Source: Gari tellinella (taxonomy: Eukaryota > Mollusca > Bivalvia > Cardiida > Psammobiidae). Taken from it: a stretch of 64,000 nt of DNA. Below are positions 1 through 12,800 of the stretch, in pieces. How positions within the stretch are numbered: position 1 is the first letter of the stretch; each line of letters opens with the position of its first letter. A model generated the notes under the pieces. It made no database searches, was not told the origin of the DNA, and saw only the letters and a list, made by a program, of their open reading frames with translations. The stretch lies in assembly GCA_922989275.2 (NCBI GenBank), contig OV277857.1:744001-808000 (forward strand). Reading direction: 5' to 3'. The position numbers and the translations under genes were made by a program.

Positions 1-552
1 AGCTCTGGCCCTTGTAGTTTCAGACAAGAAGATTTTTTAAGTTTTCATTGAAAATAATCTATTTTTAGCTCCTGTGACCTAGTTATGCAACCGACCGGAA
101 CCATTTGAACAATTTTGGTAAAGGACATCTAGAAGTGTCATCATGCCAAATATCAAAGCTCTGGCCATATTAGTTTCAGAGAAGAAGACATTTGAAAATT
201 TCACTATATAACTCTATGTAAAACTGTGACCCCAGGGGCATAATTTGAACAAAGTTTATAGAGGACCTGTAGATGATGCTATGTGCCAAATATCTAAGCT
301 CTGGCCCTTGCAGATTTTGACAAGAAGATTTTTTAAGATTTCCTTATTTTTTCGAGTTCGGCATTTTTTTTAATTCTTTGAACAAATTTGAAAGAGCTCT
401 ATGACCCAAGGAACATTTCTGTAAAAATTGGTTGAATTCTGCCAAGCGGTATAGGAGGAGATGTCATTTGAAGCAATTGTTAACGATGACGGACGCCTGA
501 CACAGGGCCATCCCAATAGCTCACCTTGAGCCTTTGGCTCAGGTGAGCTAAA
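1..552 (-). repeat. AGCTCACC-hairpin element, head at 552, cut by window edge
   Basis: The hairpin AGCTCACC..GGTGAGCT (521-550) marks the head; the body (ATTTGGCACA-type, repeated phrases on caught-and-released CTCTGGCCCTTG) runs off the left edge. It is the reverse complement of the copy at 46309-47702. Confidence 0.7.
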
Positions 553-778
553 AAATGGTAAACAAATTTGAAGTAAAGAAATTTGAAGACGAGTGTCAAA
601 CCGCTTAAATCCAGATAAGATGCCGCGTTACGCGACGTCTGATCTGGATCTAAACTGTTTGCAAAAATCTGTAAAGTCGCGATCAGCAGGCAGGGGTTAA
701 GTAGTCACTTGATATTTTGTGAGCTAAACTTTTTAACCAATGAGTGTCAGATTTAGAAAAGTTTTACTCTGATCTTAC

Positions 779-897
779 CTCTGTGCATGTCCAAACATTC
801 TTTTAGTTAATTCTTGCACCAATGGAATTATCATTTGTAAAGGAAGTTTTTGAACTGTTTTCTTTATTAAGACATTGTCTGTATTCTGTAGCACATT
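779..897 (-). CDS. WDR43: WDR43 exon 12 (residues 458-496), last exon in window
   Basis: Codes NVLQNTDNVLIKKTVQKLPL then QMIIPLVQELTKRMFGHAQ, clear Utp12-domain helices. Acceptor TTTGTTTCAG, donor AGAG|GTAAGA. Two bases carry over into an exon left of position 1. Confidence 0.94.
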
Positions 898-3800
898 CTG
901 AAACAAAGAAACATAGCTGGTAATTGAAGATTGAATAGCTCTCATCTTGAACTCATTTTAACCCATTACCCTATAAATACGCCTTTTTACGCCTATAGTT
1001 TAACACACCCCCCCCCCCCCCCCAACAGAAGAAAAAGGTTCCCTTCTATACAGCCATGAATATGTATCATAAGAAATATTTTCTGTATCCCAGCAGATAA
1101 CAGCTTAAAGCAGATTGGAAGTAAAGCAGAATGTGCCTTAAGGCACATTCTGCTTTACTTTCAACCAGCTTCAAGTGAACATCTTTCTTTAAAACTAGAA
1201 ACAGGCTATGGGGTAATGGGTTAACGGATATATCTACAACTAAACAAAGCAAGAAGACTACAATGACCCTGGATCATCCAACTTGTAGCTCATGGTTAAT
1301 CCTTTACTTAGTCTATTTCTAGTACTGAAGGAGGGTGACCACTTAAAGCAGGTTGAAAGTAAAGCAAAATGTGCCTAAGGCACATTCCACTTTACTTCAG
1401 CCTGCTTTAAGCTACCGTCTGCTAGAATATAGAAAATATTTCTTATAATAACAACTCATAGCTGTATATAAATGAACTATTTTCTTCAGTGGATGAATAA
1501 ATTAATTCGTTAAAATGCTTTTCCTGTGGAGTAATGGGTTATGGTCAAGATGACATTAAATTTGTCTAGCAATTACAGAAACAGTTTTTTTAAGATTTCT
1601 CTACAGCCAAATGGAAAACCTTCTAGAACCAATGGAGGCCATGTTATTTAAGCTAGGAAAATTACTTAAAAGAAATTAAGTTTTGCAATCGTAGTACATT
1701 TCACTTACACAGGGCTCCAGATAAGGGGAGTATTTCAAAAACTAAAACCCTTATTTGTGCTTTGAACCCTATGGTTTCACTACTCATTAGAATTGTCTCG
1801 AAGAGACGATTCTAATGAGTAGTAACACCATGGGATTTGGTGCTGTATGAGTGAGAAAATATTGGAATTTGTTCAGATTACTCCCTCTTATCTGGACGCC
1901 TACTTACATCTAATATTTGGCTGTCCTGACTCTGTAGTCCTTGTATCAACATGGTCACCAGGCTGTCTGCCTTGGGTGGATGTTTCCCATCACTGGAACT
2001 AGCACCATTCAAGCTGATTGCATTTAACCTCTCCCCCATCGTCATCTAGAAATCAAGGTAAGACAGAACAAATAGATTAATGGTACTAGATGCAGCTGGG
2101 ACCTGTCTTACGAAAAGTTGTACAACGAAAATGTTGTAAGTCAAAACTTTAAAATAAGTCAAAACTTTAAAAAACATTTAACTTCTGATTTCTCCATCCA
2201 ATTCCATTTTATGACGTTTCCAAAAAGATGTCTCACGACAGGATTACATGAACAAATGAACAATAATTGAGATTTTTAGAATCTGACTTACAACAATATT
2301 TGTCGTACGTTTCGTAAGACGGACCCCAGAAGTATAGATAGGTCTACATACATTAATTTTATAAACTTTGATACCAGTGTCAGCCTATCCAGAAATTTTG
2401 GATTACTGTTATGTGCAGAGTAACTCGGCGTCTGATCTGAATCCAAACTGATGACATTCAAGGCTCCAGATAAGAGGGAGTAAACTGAACAAGTCCAACA
2501 TTTTCTCCCTTATTTCAGCACCAAATCCTTTGGTGTCACTACTTACTAGAATTGTCACAAAGAGACAATTCTAATGAGTAGTGACATCATAGGGTTTTAT
2601 TCAGAAATAAAGATTTTAGTTTTTGAAATACTCTCCTAATCTGGAGCTCTGGGTCACATTGTAGTTAAATGACTAATGTGATGGGTGACTGAAAACATGT
2701 TGAAAAGTCTGGCAAGCAGTATTTATTAAACTACATAGATACACATTGTTAAACATATTTAATCTAATCCTCCACTAAAGAAAATCGTTCCAATATATAC
2801 AGTTGTGAATATGTATCATAAGAAACATTTTCTTTATTCTTGCAGCTGAGAGCTTAAAGCAGGCTGAAAGTAAAGAAGAATGTGCCTTAAGGAACATTCT
2901 GCTTTATATTCAACCTTCTTTAAGTGGTCATCTGTCATCTAATTCAGAAACAGGCTATGATGCTATAGTTTTATTTCCTCATTTAGTTCAGATATATAAT
3001 ATTTTCGATTTGCAATCAGACAAATACATTGAAAGAAGAAAATAATATCACTCACTTCTCCAACGGATGCTTTTCTTTTTCTTCTTGATGTTGGTTCCTG
3101 TGTGGGCTGGTTTGGAGACATGAAGCTGGGTACCAAAACATTCAAATCCTTTGAAACCATTGGTGTCTTGACCTGAGATCAGAGTATAATTACAGTAAGA
3201 GCTCTTTATTACGGCCACTCAACTATGTTAAATATTAGGTGTTTAAGGCAGGTGACTGCTTAACCCATTACCCCATAGCCAATTTCTAGTTTTGAATATA
3301 TGTGACCACTTAAAGCAGGTTAAAAGTAAAGCAGAATGCGCCTTAAGGTGCATTCTGCTTTACTTTCAGCCTGCTTTATGCTATTATCTGCTAAAATATA
3401 GAAATATTTCTATGATTTTTATTTGTGACTATAGTATAAATTGGAACTATTTCCTTCAGTTGAGAAATTAATCAAGGGTGTAAAAAGGTGTATTCATGGG
3501 GTAATGGGTTAAAACATTGTGAACCTAAAACAGTCAGCTCGTTTAGGAGTTGTGCGTTTTACATTCACCTTGCTTTAAACTGTTACCCGATTCTCATACA
3601 GTCAATTAGCCTTCTTATTAGTGGTAATTATAGAAAGGCTATACCGTTATATTTAGTAGAACTATTTTACAACAGTATATTGACAGGGGTATCAAAAAAA
3701 ATCACCTTCAGCACTTTTTTTCCTGGATAAGATTTAAATAAGGTACAAAGAACACTGGCTGGAAAGGATTACCACTTATTGAAAAGCCTTGCATTGCTGG

Positions 3801-6800
3801 TGTAAAACCTTACATCTAATGATGTTCTTACTTTTATTATTTTTTAGTATTCTTTTTGTTTATATTTTTCTCAAGTTGAGCATTTCAACAGCAAAGAGGG
3901 GACATTATAACTTTGGGGTGAAACTTACCTTAGTAACATTTGAATCCTTCTTCACCACTGTTTTCAATGGATCTTGCCGGATCAGGCACATTTCAGCCTC
4001 CGTGGAAGAATAGGACTGAAATAAATAACAATAGAGACGTGTCTGTAAGGCACATGTCATAACCCCTAGCTACATGAAATATATACAGTCGAACTTCGAT
4101 ATCTCGAACTCGCTTAACTCAAACTATCCGATAGTTCGCCACATGAACTGCATTATTTCATGCTCTGTTCAGTCGAAAATACCCATATTTCAAAGTAAAC
4201 TTTGAAATACGGGTATGTTCGACGTAACCGAGTTCGAGATATCTAAGTTCGACTGTATATGCGAAAAATGACTAAGTTCAACTGGATGTAATTCTTTGAA
4301 AAATTCATGCAAAACAATTTCTTAACAACATGCACATCTATGGTAGTCGTAGAAACAGCCTGTAAAAGTATAAGGCTGTAGCTTTTAAATTGTAGAAGAT
4401 GTATGTACCGTATATATGGACAGACAATGCAGTCACACTACCTAGGATCACTTGAAACTACATTCGCATGTAACAATGTTTATATCACAGTGTTGCATCC
4501 AACACAGTCACCTCTCTGTGTGTATTATAAATAGCATAGCGACAGAGAATGATATATCCAACATCCAGCTAGGGAGTAGACTCTTTAACTCAGAGGTAAT
4601 GGTAAAGGACTTGTCACACAATCCCCTCGCGTCTATCCCCCGGATATGCCTCGTTACCAGAGTTTCTTGTAAGACACAGTCCCATGAATATCAATATAAG
4701 AGGAGTTTACTGTAGTTTTACTTTATAAAGTTACAAATGTACACAATAGGAAATATTTTCTATATCCTAGCAGACTGAAACTTAACCCATTACCCCATAA
4801 ATACGCCTTTTTACACCTTTAATTCATTTCTTCACTGAAGAAAATAGTTCCATTTTAAACAGTCATGAATACGTATTATTTGATTTTTTTGTATATCCTA
4901 GCAGATAATAGCTTAAAGCAGGCTGGAAGTAAAACAGAAAACGCCTTAAGCAGTCACCTGTTTTCAAAACTAGAAACAAGCTATGGGGTAATGGGTTAAA
5001 GCAGGCTGAAAGTTATTCAAAATGCACCTTAAGGTGCATTCTGCTATACTTTCGACCTGCTTTTAGTAGTCAATTGTTTTATAAACTAGAAACAGACTAT
5101 GGAGTAAAGGATTAACTATTCTTACCACTTTTTCAAAAGTTGGTTTCAGCTGGTTCCCATGTGCCAGCACTAGCTGGTGCCTGTCTTGGTTACAAATATA
5201 TGCTGATAGAATCTGTATAGGTCTGGGCACCTCATCCTTGCTGCAGTCACTCGCTATCTGTATCACACACTTCGGCTTTAACGGCTTTTTCAACTTCCTG
5301 TAAAATATTAAAATATTACATTAATCCTTCTATTCTTTTATCTTTTAAAACACAACTGATTTTATACAACAATCTGTTTTTATAACTCAAAGAAGGACAA
5401 TGGAGAACAATCAAGTGACAGTTGAATTAAAGTAAACCCTCTGTTAACCCTTTACCCCATAGCCTGTTTCTAGTTTTGAAAAGAAGTGACCACTTAAAGC
5501 AGGTTGAAAGTAAAGCAGAATGTGCCTTAAGGCACATTCTGCTTTACTTCCAGCCTACTTTAAGCTACAATCTGCTAGAATATAGAAAATATTTCTTATG
5601 CTACATATTCATGATTGTATAATCATTAATGTGGAACATTTTTCTTCAGGAGAATAATAAATTAAAGGCGTAAAAAGGCATATTTATGGGGTAATGGGGT
5701 AAGCGGTAATTTTAAAGAATATCAATTTGCCATGTTATAGAAGGTTCTGTTCACGGCTCAACACAGGACAAAAGTAGTGAAGAAAGCTCATAAAGGATGG
5801 CAACTCTTCAATGATTAAAGATTAACTGAATGACTGCTTAACAGAGGTTATACTATATATATCTACCAAGATAAGACTAGTGATTGCCAATGTTCCAACC
5901 AATCATTCCAAGATGGCCTACATGAACAGACCACCCTGGCAGTACAGTTGGACATTTAATATACCTGGAGCTACGACTTGGTAAAACACTCACAGTCTTG
6001 CAAGCTGTAGAGTCCAGGAGCATGTCTAAAGTAGTCAAACTTCAAACATAGTTGTTTGCAATATGTATTGCAGTTTACCATCACAAATGATCGGTTTCAA
6101 GACATTGTGTTAAAAGAACAACAGTTTAACCCATTACTCCATAGATATGAATTTTAATGCATTTCATTTCTTTCCTCAATTTAAGGAAATAGTTTCAATT
6201 TATACATTTCATGGATATGTATTGTAAGAAATATTTTCTATATTTTAGCTAATCAGGCACATTCTGCTTTACTTTCAGCCTGCTTTCAAAGCTAGAAACA
6301 GGCTATGGAGTAAAGGGTAATAAGAACACGGTTTAACGGTATATAATACTATGTATATCTGCCAAGATATGGCTGGTGATTGCCAATGTTCCAACCAATC
6401 ATTCCAAGATGGCCTACATGAACAGACCACCCTGGCAGTACAGTTGGACATTTAATATACCTGGAGCTATGACTTGGTAAGACACCTGCAGTCTTGCAAG
6501 CTGTAGAGTCCAGGAGCATGTCTATAGAAGTCAAACTTCAAACACATTTGTTCTGAACATGTATAACAGTTCAGTATCACAAAATGTTTTGGTTCAAGAC
6601 ACTTGTGTTAAAATGACAATAATTTTACCCATTACTGCAAAGATAGGCATGTGTACACATTGAAATTATTTCTCAATTTAGGAAAGTACTTCCAATTTAT
6701 ACACTCATCGATATGCATCATAAGAAATATTTCCTATATTTTAGCTGATAGTAGCTTAAAGCAGGCTGAAAGTAAAGCTGAATGTGCCTTAAAGGACATT

Positions 6801-9800
6801 CTGCTTTACTTTCATCCTGCTTTCCAAACTAAAAACAGGCTCTGGAGTAAAGGATAAAGAGGAGACTGGTTTAACAAGGACACTGGTTTAACAATATATA
6901 TCTACAAAGATCAGACTAGTGAGTACATCTGTTCCAACCAATCATTCCAAGATGGCCTACATGAACAGACCACCCTGGCAGTACAGTTGGACATTTAATA
7001 TACCTGGAGCTACGACTTGGTAAGACACCTGCAGTCTTACAAGCTGTAGAGTCCAGGAACTTGTTGTTGGCAAAAGCACACTAAAATAATCCAATTAAAA
7101 GTTCTGAGGCGTACAGAAAAGAAGCTCAAGCCGAAGAAGCTCAAGCCGAACAGTTTTGTACATTTTTGACAAACTGGAAATTGTGAGAAAAACATGTGTC
7201 TCATCCAGTATACGCCTATCCCCAACCAGAGCCATCGCAAGATGGCACGCTCGATTATTCCAGGGTTTTTTTGTTATTGGAAATTTGATAATTTTTAATT
7301 TCTAAGTATAAAATTTCTAATGTAATATATAAGGTAATTTCTAAGTCCATCAAGGGCCATAACTCACACTAAATGCAAACTTGAGTTACCTGCCTTGATT
7401 GACTGCACTAGTGGCAAGGTTGTGGTGAAGTTATAATCCCATACAAGCAGCAGTTGCAGAGATATAAGCTTATTTCTAGGTTGCACAAAAAACCTTAACC
7501 AAAATGTCTAAGTCCATCAAAGGCCATAACTCACACAAAATCCAAACCAGAGTTACCAGCCATGATTTGCTGCAGTAGTGGGGAGGCTGTGGTGAAGTTA
7601 TAATGCAATTTACAAGTATTGGTTGTAGAAATACAAGCTTATTTGTAGGTTGCACAAAAAACCTTAACCAGTGCAACGCCGCCAACGCCAGGGCGACTGT
7701 AATAGCCCTTCATATTCTTCGAATGGTCGGACTAAAAACGGCAACAGCTCAAATTTGAAGCCATATGATATATAGGCATCTGTATCAAATGCAGCCACAA
7801 ACTATAGCCATATGACAGCAAGGTCAGGCTCTATACTAATCAAAGCTACGTCAACATAACCTTTATCTGACAGCTAGGTCAAGCTCTATACTAATCAAAG
7901 CTACGTCAACATAACCTTTATCTGACAGCTAGGTCAGGCTCTATACTTATCAAAGCAACGTCAACATAAAAAAAATTTATTCAAACAGTTTTTGCCCGTT
8001 TATTCAAGGCGTCAGCCGTCTTATTCTAGACAACTATTGTTCATATGATATGCATACATGTGATATCTCCCGATCTCGTCGGGAGCTCCCGAAATTTGAG
8101 CACTGTTCACGATCTCCCGGTCGGGAGACAAAATCTCCCGATATTTCATTAAATCAGGTTCATTTTTTTCAATATGAACTTTTATATCATTTACCTAGTT
8201 CGCCGACTCTAAAAATCTGAAAATTGGCTTCAGCGTTCTCCGGCTAATCCATACACACCTTATCACCAAACGCTACTGATGCGTGTAAACACGTTACGCA
8301 ATCGTCGATAAGTTTGATAGTGTAGCACTATACATGGCATGTTTATGGCAGGCTGCAAACAATGTTTGATCACACGCGACGAGTGGGGTTTAATGTGTTG
8401 TAGATCTAATTGGTTATCAAAAAAGTGATTGACAGGCTTGCCCCGAATCGGAGACCTAGCAACGACAATTTTTAGAAGCGGTGATGCGAAGAATAAAGAT
8501 CTATGTCGCGGATACGGGTCGGATTAAAATCAGATATAATTCTCCGTAAGTTCTGGACAAGCACACATCTTATATGAAAGCTACATTTATGAATTTATTT
8601 CTACCACAAAATACTTTGAATATTCACGTAACAGAAAAATACTTCGAAAATTATACCGTTACAAAATGACGGGGCGCCTTAATATTTGCTACAGGAATCA
8701 CGTATATTTTGTTAGTCTAAAAAGTTTTCCCCAGCATCGTTTTCTAACAATCAATTAAAATTAAACATTGGACCTAAATTCTTCTGTTTGTTACACACGA
8801 TTTGTGCAAATGTATCATCATTAAGTTTGATTTTACAACCAATTACGCTCGTAAAATTGATTTGCAATCAGTTTTCGCGGTAGAATATTTAGACGCGTTA
8901 TTTCGTGTTAAAACCACGCGCACTTAATGGCGCAAGTAAATGTCGTCTGCAGACTTTGTCGTCTAAAACAATTTCTCTGAGTTAATCTTTGTGCATTTTC
9001 TTTCAGAAACTATCATTGTCAAGCAGTTTGTATCTAGAATAGATGATGCAGCGTATCATCTGGATCCATACTGTTTGCAAACTTCAATTAATAACAGATT
9101 GTTAAGTTGCTAACTCTTTCTAGATCTACTGACTCCATAGATAGAATCTAGACCATTTGAACTACTTCATTCATTCTCTCAAGAAAATAGATATAGATAT
9201 CTAGTTCCAGTTTATCTTTACTAGTCATGAATAATATAAGAACCATAAGAAATAGTTCTTATATCCTAGCAGATGGTAGATCTAGCTTAAAGCAGGCTTA
9301 AACTTTTACTGAAGCAGAATGCTCCTGAAGAGTATTCTGCTTTACTTTCAGCCTAGATGCTAGAATAAATAGCCCATGTCAGTATTATAAAGACTATATC
9401 TCTGGGTGAAAATTGTCTCTGTCATAGTGGTCTATAGACTTATCTATTCACTGATTAGAAAAAAAATAAGCAATTAGTGATTAATTTATGAAGATAGATA
9501 AATGTGTTGGATTTTCATCGCCGGCGCCTAGTTTTTTCGCGAAAAAAGTGTCGCGAAAAAAGCTCCCTATTTGGCACCCCAATCTCCCTATTAAAATTTC
9601 CAGATCTCCCTATTTGGGTCCAAGAAAATATCACATGTATGGATATGCTAACTTTTAAGGAGAAGAACCTAATAAGCATTTATGCTTCCATTCTAATCCT
9701 TATTATGCTGTCAAATATGTTAATATTCATGTTATGTTTTTCCTGAATAGAATGTGTTTAAACTAACATAACCTTTATCTGACAGCTAGGTCACGCTCTA

Positions 9801-12800
9801 TACTAATCAAAGCTACGCCAACATAACCTTTATCTGACAGCTAAGTCAAGCTCGATACTAATCAAAGCTACGTCAACATAACCTTAATCTGACAGCAAGG
9901 TCAGGCTCTAAACTAATCAACACTAAGTCAACCTAACCTACATTAGGCAATATTTAGACATCTGTAGCCAACCTGTATACAGACCAGCCCCACACTGTGG
10001 CCATCTGGCAGCAAGGTCAGGCTCTATGCTCTCCCTGTATTATTACAACTCATCCAGACACAAACAGTCTGACAAGTGGTCAGTTCAGGGATAGAATTAC
10101 AACCAATTTAACAAGCAAGACAAGCTATAAACACAACCAATTTAACAAACAAGACAAGATATAAATACAACCAATTTAACAAACAAGAGGGACATAACCA
10201 CAACAAATGTTCTACCTGTATACAGACCAGCTACACATTGTAACCATCTGACAGCAAGGTCAAGCTATATACTAATCAAAGCAGCTTGCTACGTCAACAT
10301 AACCTACATTAGGCAATATTTAGACATCTGTAGCCAACCTGTATACAGACCAGCCCCACACTGTGGCCATCTGGCAGCAAGGTCAGGCTCTATGCTCTCC
10401 CTGTATTATTACAACTCATCCAGACACAAACAGTCTGACAAGTGGTCAGTCCAGGGATAGAATCACAACCAATTTAACAAACAAGAGGGATATAAACACT
10501 ACCAATTTAACAAACAAGAGTGATATTCACACTACCAATTCAACAACAAGAGGGGTATAAACACAACCAATTTAACAAACAAGACAATATAATTATTAAC
10601 ACTACCAATTTAACAAACAAGAGGGATATAACCACAACCAATTTAACAAACAATACAATATATTAACACTACCAATTCAACAAACAAGAGGGATTATAAA
10701 CAACCAATTTAACAAACAAGACAAGATATCAACACAACTTATTTAACAAACAAGAGGGATATTAACACAACCAATTTAACAAACAAGAGGGATATTAACA
10801 TTACCAATGATCTACATGTATACCGACCAACAACACACTGTGACAATCTGACAGCTAGCTCCGGCTCTATACAATTCAAAGGTATGTCAACATAACCTAC
10901 ATCAGGCAATATTGAGACATATGTAGCCAACCTGTATACAGAACCCCACACACTGTGACCATCTGACAGCAAGGTCAGGCTCTAAACTAATCAAAGCTAA
11001 GTCAACATAACCTACATTAGGCAATATTTAGACATCTGTAGCCAACCTGTATACAGACCAGCCCCACACTGTGGCCATCTGGCAGCAAGGTCAGGCTCTA
11101 TGCTCTCCCTGTATTATTACAACTCATCCAGACACAAACAGTCTGACAAGTGGTCAGTCCAGGGATAGAATTACAACCAATTTAACAAACAAGAGGGATA
11201 TTAACATTACCAATTTAACAAACAAGACCAGATATAAACACAACCAATTTAACAAACAAGACAAGATATATAAATACAACCAATTTAACAAACAAGAGGG
11301 ACATAACCACAACAAATGTTCTACCTGTATACAGACCAGCTACACATGGTAACCATCTGACAGCAAGGTCAGGATATTCTAATCAAAGCAGCTTGTTACG
11401 TCAACATAACCTACATTAGGCAATATTTAGACATCTGTAGCCAACCTGTATACAGACCAGCCCCACACTGTGGCCATCTGGCAGCAAGGTCAGGCTCTAT
11501 GCTCTCCCTGTATTATTACAACTCATCCAGACACAAACAGTCTGACAAGTGGTCAGTCCAGGGATAGAATTACATCCAATTTAACAAACAAGAGGGATAT
11601 TAACACTACCAATTTAACAAACAAGAGGGATATAAACACTACCATTTTAACAAACAAGACAAGATATATAAACACAACCAATTTAACAAACAAGACATAA
11701 ATAAAACCAATTTAACAAACAAGAGGGACATAACCACAACAAATGTTCTACCCATATACAGACTAGCTACACATTGTAACCGTCTGACAGCAAGGTCAGG
11801 CTCTAAACTAATCAAAGCAGCTTTATACGTCAACATAACCTACATCAGGCAATATTTAGACATCTGTAGCCAACCTGTATACAGACCAGCCCCACACTGT
11901 GGCCATCTGGCAGCAAGGTCAGGCTCTATGCTCTCCCTGTATTATTACAACTCATCCAGACACAAACAGTCTGACAAGTGGTCAGTCCAGGGATAGAATT
12001 ACAACCAATTTAACAAACAAGAGGGATATTAACACTACCAATTTAACAAACAAGACAAGATATAAACACAACCAATTTAACAAACAAGACACGATATAAA
12101 TACAACCAATTTAAGAAACAAGACAAGCTATAAACGCAACCAATTTAACAAACAAGACAAGATATAAATACAACCAATTTAACAAACAAGAGGCACATAA
12201 CCACAACAAATGTTCTACCTGTATACAGATCAGCTACACATGGTAACCATCTGACAGCAAGGTCAGGCTATATACTAATCAAAGCAGCTTGCTACGTCAA
12301 CATAACCTACATTAGGCAATATTTAGACATCTGTAGCCAACCTGTATACAGACCAGCCCCACACTGTGGCCATCTGGCAGCAAGGTCAGGCTCTATGCTC
12401 TCCCTGTATTATTACAACTCATCCAGACACAAACAGTCTGACAAGTGGTCAGTCCAGGGATAGAATTACAACCAATTTAACAAACAAGAGGGATATTAAC
12501 ACTACCAATTTAACAAACAAGACACGATATAAATACAACCAATTTAAGAAACAAGACAAGCTATAAACGCAACCAATTTAACAAACAAGACACGATATAA
12601 ATACAACCAATTTAAGAAACAAGACAAGCTATAAACGCAACCAATTTAACAAACAAGACAAGATATAAATACAACCAATTTAACAAACAAGAGGCACATA
12701 ACCACAACAAATGTTCTACCTGTATACAGATCAGCTACACATGGTAACCATCTGACAGCAAGGTCAGGCTATATACTAATCAAAGCAGCTTGCTACGTCA

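Larger units (their letters stand above)
5862..7068. repeat. Threefold tandem block, about 0.5 kb period, each with a MITE
   Basis: TGTTCCAACCAATCATTCCA and the following 150 bases (ending GTAGAGTCCAGGA) recur at 5891, 6387 and 6930. Between copies lie family A MITEs at 6126-6322 and 6623-6857. The spacings are 496 and 543 bases. Confidence 0.85.
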
